From an uncultured Eubacteriales bacterium (GTDB lineage: Bacteria > Bacillota > Clostridia > TANB77 > CAG-508), in contig CABUJR010000007.1 in the NCBI GenBank assembly GCA_902492015.1, positions 54,477 to 118,476 of the forward strand: a stretch of 64,000 nt of DNA, written 5' to 3'. A program made the position numbers and the translations under genes. The notes under the pieces were generated by a model. The model ran no database searches. It worked only from the letters and a program-made list of their open reading frames with translations, and was not told the origin of the DNA. Position 1 is the first letter of the stretch; each line of letters opens with the position of its first letter. Positions 34,808 through 43,578 of the stretch are shown here, one piece after another.

Positions 34808-35242
34808 ATGGAAAGACAATATTGTGCTTCAGCTTATACGATAGATTTTGAAAAAAAGCAAGTTCTGTTAATGTATAATAAAAAATTAAAAAAATGGCTA
34901 CAGCCAGGAGGACATATTGAAAATAATGAAACTCCTATAGAAACTGCTGTAAGAGAAACCTATGAAGAAACAGGAGTAAAAATAAAAGTAGTAGGTCCGA
35001 GTTTTAATGGTAAAAACTATGAGCCGATAGCTACAGAAAGATATATAAATAATGTTGGAGACATGATAGATATCCAATATTTAGCAATACCTATTAATAA
35101 AAAATTATGTAATAAAGAAAATAACATAGTTAAATGGGTTATGATAGATAATTTAAAAAATATAGAAGAAATTGATGAAGAAATAAAAATAAAAGTTACT
35201 CAGTTATTTGAGAATTTTGAAAAAAGATATATAGCAAAATAA
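34808..35242 (+). CDS. Nudix hydrolase
   Basis: This 144-residue protein has a Nudix box starting GGHIENNETPIETAVRETYE, with all metal-binding Glu residues, and a preceding strand LLMYNKKLKKWLQPGG typical of MutT-like enzymes. The substrate cannot be read from sequence. It begins eight bases after the Bax-inhibitor gene, with GGAG directly after that gene's stop codon. Confidence 0.88.
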   Translation: MERQYCASAYTIDFEKKQVLLMYNKKLKKWLQPGGHIENNETPIETAVRETYEETGVKIKVVGPSFNGKNYEPIATERYINNVGDMIDIQYLAIPINKKLCNKENNIVKWVMIDNLKNIEEIDEEIKIKVTQLFENFEKRYIAK

Positions 35243-35247
35243 GTTTT

Positions 35248-35277
35248 AAAATAGTATATTTTTATATACTATTTTTT
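35248..35277 (+). terminator. intrinsic terminator
   Basis: AAATAGTATAT and ATATACTATTT with a T loop, then a T run; it precedes the TetR promoter. Confidence 0.75.
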
Positions 35278-35289
35278 CTATTTTTACTA

Positions 35290-35333
35290 TTGACAAATGA
35301 CACTGTGTCATATATAATTGTGACACGGTGTCA
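35290..35333 (+). promoter_or_regulatory. consensus promoter with two TetR-type operators
   Basis: TTGACA (35290-35295) and TATAAT (35313-35318) are 17 bp apart, a full consensus promoter. TGACAC-T-GTGTCA (35298-35310) fills the spacer, and TGACAC-G-GTGTCA (35321-35333) covers the expected start of transcription. The centres are 23 bp apart, about two helical turns. The adjacent TetR-type gene should repress itself and the exporter through these sites. Confidence 0.85.
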
Positions 35334-35355
35334 TTTAAAGGGGTAGGTGATTTAT

Positions 35356-35976
35356 ATGCCAACAGTTACTTTTATGAATTTGTCACAAGAAAAGAAAGAT
35401 AAAATTATAAAAGCAGCAAAAAAAGAATTTTCTAGAGTACCAATTTCAGAAGTTTTAGTAAAAAATATTGTAGAAGAAGCAGAAATAGCAAGAGGCAGTT
35501 TTTATCAATATTTTGAATCTAAAGAAGATTTATTAAAATTTTTACTTCAAGAAGAAATGGAAAAAGTTGACGAATTTGCTAAACAGAGTTTAGAGGAAAC
35601 TAAAGGAGATATTTTTGAAGTATATATAAGAATGTATGATTTTTTAATAAATCATAATTTGTATGAAGAAGATCAAAAATTTCATAAAAAAGTTTTAGAA
35701 AATGTAAAAACTTCTGATGAAAGTTTTTATATTTTAAAAAATTTTATGGGAGAAGAATTAAAAGGTCCTTTTCAAAAAGATGAAATAATTTCTAAAATTG
35801 ATAAATCTAAATTAAAAATAGAAAATGAAAAAGATTTAAAAATTATTATAAAAATGCTTTTTATAGTTACTAAAAAAGCTATTGTTTCAAGTTATAAATA
35901 TAATTCTAAAAAAGAAGCAAGAGACGAATATATTAAAATGATTGAGATTTTAAAATATGGTATTTATAGAAAATAA
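35356..35976 (+). CDS. TetR/AcrR-family repressor
   Basis: The N-terminal DNA-binding domain reads KDKIIKAAKKEF, a helix-turn-helix, then ARGSFYQYFESKEDLLKFL, the TetR signature. The C-terminal 140 residues form the all-helical ligand and dimer domain, which is not conserved enough to name a ligand. An in-frame GTG lies at 35347, but GGTGAT five bases before ATG 35356 favours the latter (206 residues). It sits between its two operators and a heterodimeric ABC exporter, so the exporter's substrate is the probable inducer. Confidence 0.92.
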   Translation: MPTVTFMNLSQEKKDKIIKAAKKEFSRVPISEVLVKNIVEEAEIARGSFYQYFESKEDLLKFLLQEEMEKVDEFAKQSLEETKGDIFEVYIRMYDFLINHNLYEEDQKFHKKVLENVKTSDESFYILKNFMGEELKGPFQKDEIISKIDKSKLKIENEKDLKIIIKMLFIVTKKAIVSSYKYNSKKEARDEYIKMIEILKYGIYRK

Positions 35977-36109
35977 GATTTAGGGATTTTACTATAAAAT
36001 GAGCGAATCTAAGCTCAAATTATTTTATAAAAAGGTTATAGCCGTATATAATAGAAAGATAAAATTTCTATTAATTATAATACAACTTGATAAAGGAGAG
36101 AAATAAAGT

Positions 36110-37873
36110 ATGTTTAAACTTTTAAAAAAATTAACTAAAAAAGAACTTATTTTTATATTTGTATGTTTAATATTTATAATTGGGCAAGTTTGGTTAGATT
36201 TAAAATTACCAGATTACATGTCTAACATTACAAAACTTGTTCAAACTGAAGGAAGTGAAATTTCAGAAATTTTAAAGCAAGGTGGATATATGCTTTTATG
36301 TGCAGGTGGAAGTTTAATTTTCGCATGTATAGTTGGTTATTTTGCATCATATATATCATCATCTTTTGCTAGAAAAGTTAGAGAAGATTTATTTTGCAAA
36401 GTAGAAGATTTTAGTATGGAAGAAATGAATAAATTTTCTATAAGCAGTTTAATTACAAGAACTACAAATGATGTAACACAAGTAGAAATGCTAATAGCAA
36501 TGGGACTTCAATTAATAATAAAAGCACCTATTACTGCTGTTTGGGCAGTTATGAAAATACTTGGAAAAAATTTGCTTTGGAGTGAAATTACAGGAGGAGC
36601 AGTTATAATATTATTAGTTACTATTGGAGTATTATTAAAATTCGTATATCCAAATTTCAAAAAAGTTCAAACTTTAATAGATAATGTAAATAATGTTACA
36701 AGAGAAAATTTAACAGGTTTAAGAGTTGTAAGAGCTTTTAATGGTGAAAAATATCAAGAAAATAAATTTGAAGTTCAAAATAAAGAATTAACTCGTCTTC
36801 AAACATTTAATCAAAGAATGATGTCTATTTTATCACCTATTATGTACTTAATAATGAATGGTTTAACACTTGCAATTTATTTTACAGGAGCTTTTTTAAT
36901 AGAAGAAGCAGGTATGGCAGACAAAATAGATATATTTAGTAATATGGTTGTATTTTCTTCTTATGCAATGCAAGTTATAATGTCTTTCTTAATGCTTGCA
37001 ATGATATTTATGATGTATCCAAGATCTGCTGTATCAGCAGGTAGAATTTTAGAAGTACTAGATTCTAAAATAACTATTAAAAATGGAGATAAAAAAGAAG
37101 GAAAACCTGGAGAAAAAGGTGTTATAGAATTTAAAAATGTATCATTTAAATATCCAGATTCAAATGAATATACAATAAAAGATATATCTTTTAAAGCAAA
37201 TCAAGGAGAAACTGTTGCAATAATTGGTTCTACAGGTTCTGGAAAATCAACTTTAATAAATTTAATCCCAAGATTTTTTGATGTAACAGATGGAGAAGTA
37301 CTAGTAGATGGTGTAAATGTAAAAGAATATGATCAAGAAATTTTGCACAATAAATTAGGCTATGTTCCTCAAAAAGCTGTAATGTTTAATGATACAGTTA
37401 TGGGAAATGTAGATTATGGTGAGAATGGAAAGCCTAAGAAAACTGAAGAAAAATTAAAAAAATCAATAGAAGTAGCTCAAGGAACAGAATTTGTAGAAAA
37501 AATGGAAGAAGGTTATAATTCACATATTGCACAAGGTGGAAGCAATATTTCAGGTGGCCAAAAACAAAGATTATCTATAGCACGTGCAATAGCAAGAGAC
37601 CCAGAAATATATATTTTTGATGACAGTTTTTCAGCATTAGACTATAAAACAGATTATAAATTAAGAAAAGATTTAAAAGCATATACTAAAAATGCAACTA
37701 GTATAATAGTTGCACAAAGAATAGGTACAGTAATTCATGCAGATAAAATAGTAGTATTAGATGATGGTAAATGTGTAGGTATGGGAACACACAAAGAATT
37801 AATGCAAAATTGCAGTACTTATCAAGAAATTGCTTATTCTCAATTAAGTAAGGAGGAATTAGAAAATGCCTAA
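36110..37873 (+). CDS. ABC exporter half-transporter A (degenerate site)
   Basis: This 587-residue protein has six transmembrane segments in the first 310 residues, then a nucleotide-binding domain. Walker A is GSTGSGKST (about 373) and the signature is SGGQKQRL (about 479). Walker B ends in FDDSFSALD (about 499), so the catalytic Glu is replaced by Asp. That substitution is the mark of the non-catalytic partner in heterodimeric multidrug exporters such as BmrCD or TM287/288. The second half-transporter overlaps it by eight bases. The TetR gene upstream suggests induction by an exported compound; the substrate is unknown. Confidence 0.93.
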   Translation: MFKLLKKLTKKELIFIFVCLIFIIGQVWLDLKLPDYMSNITKLVQTEGSEISEILKQGGYMLLCAGGSLIFACIVGYFASYISSSFARKVREDLFCKVEDFSMEEMNKFSISSLITRTTNDVTQVEMLIAMGLQLIIKAPITAVWAVMKILGKNLLWSEITGGAVIILLVTIGVLLKFVYPNFKKVQTLIDNVNNVTRENLTGLRVVRAFNGEKYQENKFEVQNKELTRLQTFNQRMMSILSPIMYLIMNGLTLAIYFTGAFLIEEAGMADKIDIFSNMVVFSSYAMQVIMSFLMLAMIFMMYPRSAVSAGRILEVLDSKITIKNGDKKEGKPGEKGVIEFKNVSFKYPDSNEYTIKDISFKANQGETVAIIGSTGSGKSTLINLIPRFFDVTDGEVLVDGVNVKEYDQEILHNKLGYVPQKAVMFNDTVMGNVDYGENGKPKKTEEKLKKSIEVAQGTEFVEKMEEGYNSHIAQGGSNISGGQKQRLSIARAIARDPEIYIFDDSFSALDYKTDYKLRKDLKAYTKNATSIIVAQRIGTVIHADKIVVLDDGKCVGMGTHKELMQNCSTYQEIAYSQLSKEELENA

Positions 37874-39686
37874 TCACGGACACGTACAAAGAAATGTTGG
37901 TCCTAATAAAGTTCATGAAAAACCAAAGAATTTTAGAAAATCAATGAAAAAATTATTAATGTGGGATAAAAAATTAACACCATTTTATATTCTTGCAATT
38001 ATTTTTGCAATAGCAGGTTCAATATGTTCAATTATAGGACCAAATGGATTATCAGAACTAACAGATACTATTACAGCAGGTATTCTTACAGGAATTGATT
38101 TAGATAAAGTTAAATCTATAGGTTTATTTTTACTTATGATATATGTAATAAGTGGTATTCTTACATTTTTAACAGGTTTTATAATGGCAACAACTGCCAA
38201 TAAACTTGCTAAAAAATTACGTACTAGTATATCACAAAAAATAAATAAATTACCACTTCGTTATTATGATAAACATTCTTTTGGTGATGTTTTATCTAGA
38301 GTTACTAATGATGTTGATACAATAGGTATGTCAATAAGCCAAAGCTTGGGTACTTTTGTGCATGCAATAGCACTTCTTATATCATCAGTTGTTATGATGT
38401 TCTATACAAATTGGATAATGGCAGGAACTGCAATACTTACATCATTAGTTGGTTTTATATTTATGTTTATAATACTTGCAAAATCTCAGAAATACTTTAA
38501 TGAGAAACAAGTAGACCTTGGTAATTTAAATGGACATATTGAAGAAATGTATTCTGGATATAATGTTGTAAAAGTATATAATGGAAAAAAGAAATCAATA
38601 GAAACTTTTAAAGAATTAAATGAAAAATTATTTAATTGTAGTAGAAAAAGTCAATTTTTATCTGGACTTATGCAACCTATAATGAATTTTATTGGAAATT
38701 TAAGTTATGTTGCAGTTTGTATTTTGGGTGCAGTTTTAGTAAAAAATGATATAATCACTTTTGGTGTAATTGTTGCATTTATTGTTTATGTTAGATTATT
38801 TACATCACCACTTCAGCAAATTGCTCAAGGATTAACAAATCTTCAATCAGCTGCTGCTGCAAGTGAAAGAGTTTTTGAATTTTTAGAAGAAAAAGATATG
38901 CCAGATGAAAGTGGAAAAAATAAAAAATTGAGTCCAGAAGTAGTAAAAGGAAATATTAAATTTGAACATGTAAAATTTGGATATGATGATGATAAATTAA
39001 TTATTAAAGATTTTTCAGCAGAAGCAAAATCTGGTCAGAAAATAGCAATAGTTGGTCCAACAGGAGCTGGAAAAACAACACTTGTAAATTTACTTATGAA
39101 ATTTTATGAAATAAATTCTGGTGATATAAAAATAGAAGGAGTATCTATAAATGATTTAACAAGAGAAAATGTACATGATCTTTTTGTAATGGTACTTCAA
39201 GATACATGGTTATTTAATGGTACAATAAGAGAAAATATTGTATATAATAAAGAAGATGTAACAGATGAAGAGGTATTAAAAGCTTGCAAAACTGTAGGGT
39301 TAGAACATTTTATAAAAAGCTTGCCACATGGTTTAGATACTGTACTTTCAGATAATGATAGTATATCAGCAGGACAAAAACAATTATTAACTATAGCAAG
39401 AGCTATGATTGAAAATGCACCATTTTTAATATTAGATGAAGCAACAAGTAATGTAGATACAAGAACAGAAGAACTTGTACAAAAAGCAATGGATAAATTA
39501 ACAGAAGGAAGAACATCTTTTATAATTGCACATAGATTATCTACAATAAAAAATGCAGATTTAATATTAGTAATAAATGAAGGAAATATTATAGAACAAG
39601 GAAATCATGAAGAATTATTAGCTAAAAACGGATTTTATGCCGATCTTTATAATTCTCAATTCCAAAAAGCAGATGAAATTGCATAG
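37866..39686 (+). CDS. ABC exporter half-transporter B (catalytic partner)
   Basis: This 606-residue protein has a short His-containing N-terminus, six transmembrane segments and a nucleotide-binding domain with GPTGAGKTT (about 397) and a full Walker B with catalytic Glu (LILDEATSNVD, about 522). The signature motif is SAGQKQLL instead of SGGQ. The complementary defects in the two proteins leave one consensus and one degenerate ATP site in the dimer, as expected for a heterodimer. It starts inside the end of the partner gene after AAGGAGG, giving coupled translation. Confidence 0.94.
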   Translation: MPNHGHVQRNVGPNKVHEKPKNFRKSMKKLLMWDKKLTPFYILAIIFAIAGSICSIIGPNGLSELTDTITAGILTGIDLDKVKSIGLFLLMIYVISGILTFLTGFIMATTANKLAKKLRTSISQKINKLPLRYYDKHSFGDVLSRVTNDVDTIGMSISQSLGTFVHAIALLISSVVMMFYTNWIMAGTAILTSLVGFIFMFIILAKSQKYFNEKQVDLGNLNGHIEEMYSGYNVVKVYNGKKKSIETFKELNEKLFNCSRKSQFLSGLMQPIMNFIGNLSYVAVCILGAVLVKNDIITFGVIVAFIVYVRLFTSPLQQIAQGLTNLQSAAAASERVFEFLEEKDMPDESGKNKKLSPEVVKGNIKFEHVKFGYDDDKLIIKDFSAEAKSGQKIAIVGPTGAGKTTLVNLLMKFYEINSGDIKIEGVSINDLTRENVHDLFVMVLQDTWLFNGTIRENIVYNKEDVTDEEVLKACKTVGLEHFIKSLPHGLDTVLSDNDSISAGQKQLLTIARAMIENAPFLILDEATSNVDTRTEELVQKAMDKLTEGRTSFIIAHRLSTIKNADLILVINEGNIIEQGNHEELLAKNGFYADLYNSQFQKADEIA

Positions 39687-39735
39687 AAAATATAGAATAA
39701 ATTAAATATAGTATAAGAAAATAAAAATTGATACA

Positions 39736-39778
39736 AGAAAGGGCTGAGGATAAGTTACTCCTCAGCCCTTTCTTTTTG
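39736..39778. terminator. bidirectional terminator between exporter and malQ
   Basis: GGGCTGAGGA and TCCTCAGCCC (39741-39768) form a perfect ten-base GC-rich stem flanked by A and T runs, so it can stop rightward transcription from the exporter and leftward transcription from malQ. Confidence 0.88.
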
Positions 39779-39793
39779 CAAAGAATTCTTTGC

Positions 39794-41308
39794 TTAGTCT
39801 TCTTTTTGGTGATTTCTTCTGTAAAGCCAGGTAAGATGCGCCAGATTTCTTGCGTGTTCATCTGTAAGCTGTCCGGGCAGAACTCTCCAGCACCAGTTCC
39901 CTCCAAGAGTAGAAGGAATATTGATGCGTCCTTCCTCACCAAGTGACAAAATGTCTGATACCATAGTCATTGCTATTCTAGATACTGACGACCAGATAGT
40001 TCTAATAGCCGCCATACCAAGAGACTCATTGTCCGAGTAGTTAATATACTCAAGGATAAAGTTCTTGTCAGTATCATTAGCATTTTGAACAGCAAATGTA
40101 AAAGTTTCAGAATCATGTGTTGAAGTGTATGCCACACTATTCATACAATAATTGTGTGGCAGGTGAGTACTGTCATCTGTTCCGTTAATACCAAAGATGA
40201 TGACATTCATTCCGGGATATCCTGATTCAGCAAGCAGTTCTCTTACTTCATCAGTAATAATTCCGAGATCTTCTGCGATAATTGGTACATCACCAAGAGC
40301 CTTTCTGATAGTTTCAAAAATTTCCATTCTTGGACCAGGCACCCATTCGCCATTTAGAGCAGTATCTTCATTACCGGAAATTTCCCAGTAATCTTGAAAA
40401 GCTCTAAAATGGTCAATTCGGATAACATCAGTAACGTCAAGCATATGCTTTATACGCTCTATCCACCACCGATAGCCTTCTTTTTTGTGGACTTCCCAAT
40501 CATATATTGGGTTTCCCCAAAGCTGACCAGTTTCTGAATACATGTCAGGAGGAACACCGGCAACCTTCTCACATACCAGGTCTTCACCAACCTTAAAAAG
40601 ATTCCTGTTAGCCCAAACATCTGCTGAGTCTGGAGAGGGATACATAGGAATATCCCCAATAAAAAGAATTCCATTCTCATTTGCATAATGTTTAAGTTGT
40701 TTCCACTGCTTAAAGAAAAAATACTGTATAAAACAGTAAAAATCGATTTCTTCCTTAAGCAGTAAGGAATACGTTTCAAGGGATTTTGGAGTGCGCTTTT
40801 TTATATCTGTATCATCCCAGTCCCACATAGGTTTCTGTGAGAAATGGGATTTTAGAGACATAAAAAGGGCATAGTCTTTAATCCAATCCTGGTTTTCTTC
40901 AGTAAATTTTTTGATTTTTTCCTGAAGGATGCAGTTGCCTTTTGCCCTCTCAAAGGCTTTTCTGAGTACTGCAAAACGAGTTTGAGCAAGTTTCTCGTAG
41001 TCTACAAACTCAAAAGACATGTCGCAATTACTCAAGTCTTCTGCTGTAAGCAGTCCGTCTTCAATTAGCATATCTAAATCTACAAAATACGGATTTCCTG
41101 CAACAACAGAAAAAGTCTGGTAGGGACTGTCCCCAAATCCAGTGTGTCCAAGTGGTAGAATCTGCCAGTAGCGTTGACCAGCTTTTACCAGCCAGTCGAC
41201 GAAGTTGTAAGCTTCTTTCCCAAGTGTTCCAATCCCATAAGGGGAAGGAAGCGAGAAAATAGGCATTACTACTCCTGACTCTCTTTGATACCGTTTTGTT
41301 TCACCCAT
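39794..41308 (-). CDS. malQ: 4-alpha-glucanotransferase (amylomaltase)
   Basis: MalQ transfers glucan chains between maltodextrins in the cytoplasm. The 504 residues are those of a typical GH77 enzyme: SLPSPYGIGTLG and FVDWLVKAGQRYWQILPLG near the start, GDIPMYPSPDSADVW, RIDHFRAF with the nucleophile Asp, IIAEDLG with the acid/base Glu, and YTSTHDSET. AGAAGGAGG before the ATG is excellent. Base composition is unlike the surroundings: line 40321-40380 has 27 G/C of 60, and codons such as CTG, GTC, GGC and CGC are frequent. It has its own promoter and GC-rich terminator and no carbohydrate neighbours, so lateral transfer is likely. Confidence 0.95.
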   Translation of the reverse strand: MGETKRYQRESGVVMPIFSLPSPYGIGTLGKEAYNFVDWLVKAGQRYWQILPLGHTGFGDSPYQTFSVVAGNPYFVDLDMLIEDGLLTAEDLSNCDMSFEFVDYEKLAQTRFAVLRKAFERAKGNCILQEKIKKFTEENQDWIKDYALFMSLKSHFSQKPMWDWDDTDIKKRTPKSLETYSLLLKEEIDFYCFIQYFFFKQWKQLKHYANENGILFIGDIPMYPSPDSADVWANRNLFKVGEDLVCEKVAGVPPDMYSETGQLWGNPIYDWEVHKKEGYRWWIERIKHMLDVTDVIRIDHFRAFQDYWEISGNEDTALNGEWVPGPRMEIFETIRKALGDVPIIAEDLGIITDEVRELLAESGYPGMNVIIFGINGTDDSTHLPHNYCMNSVAYTSTHDSETFTFAVQNANDTDKNFILEYINYSDNESLGMAAIRTIWSSVSRIAMTMVSDILSLGEEGRINIPSTLGGNWCWRVLPGQLTDEHARNLAHLTWLYRRNHQKED

Positions 41309-41356
41309 AAATAAGACCTCCTTCTAAAGTGAAACTACAATTTAGTTACCAGCTGT

Positions 41357-41385
41357 ATTATAACATGGAGGTGTCATTATGGCAA
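41357..41385 (-). promoter_or_regulatory. malQ promoter
   Basis: On the minus strand, TTGCCA (41385-41380) and TATAAT (41362-41357) are 17 bp apart, about 50 bases before the malQ start. Confidence 0.65.
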
Positions 41386-41563
41386 GTTTTATAGATATAA
41401 AGTATAATATGTATAAAATATATGATAAAATTTTAAAATTTTTGTAATAAAATTAGAATTATATACTCTTATTATATGTAAAGATATAATATACAAAATG
41501 CATTTTAAACAAGAAAATGTGAAATATAAAGTATATAAAGAAAAATATGTTAAGGAGAGAGTT

Positions 41564-42058
41564 ATGCAGACTATAGAAGAAGTGTATAAAAAACATTCAA
41601 ATACAGTATATAAATATTTATTCTGCTTAACAGGAGATGAAGATATATCTGAAGATTTAACACAAGAAACTTTTGCGATTGCTGTAAAAGAGATAAATAA
41701 ATTTAAAGGTGATTGCAAAATATCAGTTTGGTTATGTCAGATAGCAAAACATTTGTGGTATAGAGAATTAAAAAAGAGAAAAAAGTATAAAAACATTTCA
41801 ATAGAAGAAATTGAAAATTTGCAAACAACTGAAAATATAGAAGAATTTATTTTAAGAAAAGAAGAAAAAATAGAACTTTTTAAGAATATGCAAAAATTGG
41901 ATGAACTGTCTAGACAAATAATATATCTTAAGATGGTAGGTAATCTAAATTTTATAGAAATTGCTGAAATTTTAGGGAAAACAGCAAATTGGGCAAGAGT
42001 TACTTTTTATAGAGCAAAACAAAAATTAAAGGAGGAAAACGAAAATGGAAAAAAATAA
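41564..42058 (+). CDS. ECF-type RNA polymerase sigma factor (copy 1)
   Basis: This is an extracytoplasmic-function sigma factor with two core regions. Region 2 (about residues 10-70) has LCLTGD-like sequence, EDLTQETFAIAVK and ISVWLCQIAKHLWY. Region 4 (about residues 110-160) contains the helix-turn-helix FIEIAEILGKTANWARVTFYRAKQKL. The frame is open from 41498, but AAGGAGAG five bases before ATG 41564 decides the start (164 residues). The downstream anti-sigma gene overlaps it by 14 bases. It is clearly a paralogue of the factor at 52917. Confidence 0.92.
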   Translation: MQTIEEVYKKHSNTVYKYLFCLTGDEDISEDLTQETFAIAVKEINKFKGDCKISVWLCQIAKHLWYRELKKRKKYKNISIEEIENLQTTENIEEFILRKEEKIELFKNMQKLDELSRQIIYLKMVGNLNFIEIAEILGKTANWARVTFYRAKQKLKEENENGKK

Positions 42059-42986
42059 TGAATGTAAAATTGTACAAGATTTATTGTTTGGATATGCTGA
42101 TAATACTCTAAATCAAGAATCTAAAGAGTTTGTAGAAAAGCACCTAGAAGTTTGTGATAATTGCAAAACAAAATTTGAGGAAATAAAACAAGATTTTAAA
42201 GATAGGGAAAAATTTCAAGAAAAAGAAATTGATTATTTAAAAAAGGTTAGAAAAAAATCACAAATAAAATCAATAATTTTTACTATTATTATTTTATTGA
42301 CTCTAGTGTTTATATTCTTTTTGCGTAAATTTTTAATTGTAAATAGCATAGTAGATAATGAAAAAGAATCATTAAAAAGTAATAATTTCTATGTAGAACA
42401 AATACAAGTGTTAGGGGATAATATGACTACAGTATTTAAAACTTTTTACAAAGATGGAAAATATAAAAAAGTATCTGAAAAATATTCTGATGAAGGAGTT
42501 ACTGTAGAAAGTGCAAGTTTTGGAGAGAAAAACTCAGATCAAATAACATATATAGATTTTATAAATAATAAGGTAACTGTGCAAAAAGGTGAAGAAATTA
42601 AAAATCTTAATAGTGAAGACAGTATAAAATATAAATATTTTAGAGATTATGATAATTATATATTATTAAAATTTGGAATGGTTTTTGTAATGGATATTTC
42701 AAAAGATACTTATGAGTATGGAAAAGAATACTATGTTTTGAAAAATATTTTTGAGAATAATCAAAGATGGGAAATGTGGATAGATAAGGAAACAGGTTTA
42801 CGAATAAAAGAAATTAATAGAGAAGGGTATAAAGAATATTTTCCAGAAAGTACAGTTACCAAAAGTGTAAATGACTATGTAACAGAATTTAGATATAATT
42901 TTGATATCGTTACAGATGATGATGTTAAACCTATTGATATTTCAAGTTATCAAGTTGAATATATAGATATGGATAACGAAATATAG
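42045..42986 (+). CDS. zinc-finger anti-sigma factor (copy 1)
   Basis: In this 313-residue protein the N-terminal 45 residues carry CKIVQDLL and the zinc motif H-x3-C-x2-C (KHLEVCDNCK) of cytoplasmic ZAS-type anti-sigma domains. One transmembrane helix lies at about residues 75-100, followed by a 210-residue outside domain of beta-like, charged sequence that I do not recognise. The topology lets an outside signal release the sigma factor, probably by proteolysis. It overlaps the sigma gene by 14 bases. Confidence 0.88.
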   Translation: MEKNNECKIVQDLLFGYADNTLNQESKEFVEKHLEVCDNCKTKFEEIKQDFKDREKFQEKEIDYLKKVRKKSQIKSIIFTIIILLTLVFIFFLRKFLIVNSIVDNEKESLKSNNFYVEQIQVLGDNMTTVFKTFYKDGKYKKVSEKYSDEGVTVESASFGEKNSDQITYIDFINNKVTVQKGEEIKNLNSEDSIKYKYFRDYDNYILLKFGMVFVMDISKDTYEYGKEYYVLKNIFENNQRWEMWIDKETGLRIKEINREGYKEYFPESTVTKSVNDYVTEFRYNFDIVTDDDVKPIDISSYQVEYIDMDNEI

Positions 42987-43050
42987 ATAATAAGATATAA
43001 ATCACGCATTTAAAGTAAAATGAATAAAATTTCTAATTTATGGAAAAATA

Positions 43051-43080
43051 GCCTTTAATAGAAATAAAATTTCGAAAGGC
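43051..43080 (+). repeat. inverted repeat after the sigma operon
   Basis: GCCTTT and AAAGGC with an 18-base spacer. It lacks a T run, so it may be a weak terminator or processing site. The rest of 42987-43163 shows no gene. Confidence 0.35.
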
Positions 43081-43163
43081 AAGGATTAAAAATATAATAA
43101 GCAAGTTATGAAAATATTGAAAATGTTTAAATTAGTACAAAAATATAAAAATAATTGACAATA

Positions 43164-43205
43164 TTTACATAACTCGTTTACAAATTATGTAAAATGTGAT
43201 ATAAT
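43164..43205 (+). promoter_or_regulatory. promoter with a long dyad across its -35
   Basis: TTTACA (43177-43182), 17 bp, TATAAT (43200-43205) preceded by TGA. A perfect nine-base inverted repeat, TTTACATAA (43164-43172) and TTATGTAAA (43185-43193), with a 12-base spacer brackets the -35 hexamer. It looks like the operator of a dimeric regulator or the activator site of the following pair. Confidence 0.6.
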
Positions 43206-43223
43206 CCGCATGTGGTGATTTAT

Positions 43224-43559
43224 ATGAAAAAGAAAAGTAATTTAAACAGCACAAAAGATGATTTAATTAAAAATTTTAACCAACAACAATTAGAAATTTA
43301 TAATTATTATAAGAGTAAATTTTCTTATACTGGAACAGAACTTATAACCATTGATAAAGATGATAAAGAAATTACGTTTTTGGAAAATGGTTATAGTGCT
43401 TTAAAATCCATTTTTAAAGTAGAGCTAGTATTTGCATTAATTATTTTTACTTTTGCAATAATTTTTGATATTTTCCCAGAAAATTCAAGTAATAATAAAG
43501 GGCAAGAGTATGTAGCCTCTTCTAGTATAGAAGATTTAGATTATTCTTATAGGAAATAA
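43224..43559 (+). CDS. small single-pass membrane protein
   Basis: This 111-residue protein has about 65 cytoplasmic residues (Lys, Asn, Tyr-rich), one helix (about 72-90, VELVFALIIFTFAIIF) and a short outer tail. The frame begins at a GTG 12 bases earlier, but GGTGAT five bases before ATG 43224 fits best, and the same spacing appears in the next gene. It is not recognised. Its place in a tight pair with a membrane metallopeptidase suggests a partner, regulator or substrate, which is inference. Confidence 0.65.
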   Translation: MKKKSNLNSTKDDLIKNFNQQQLEIYNYYKSKFSYTGTELITIDKDDKEITFLENGYSALKSIFKVELVFALIIFTFAIIFDIFPENSSNNKGQEYVASSSIEDLDYSYRK

Positions 43560-43578
43560 TTTGTTAATGGTGAAATTT

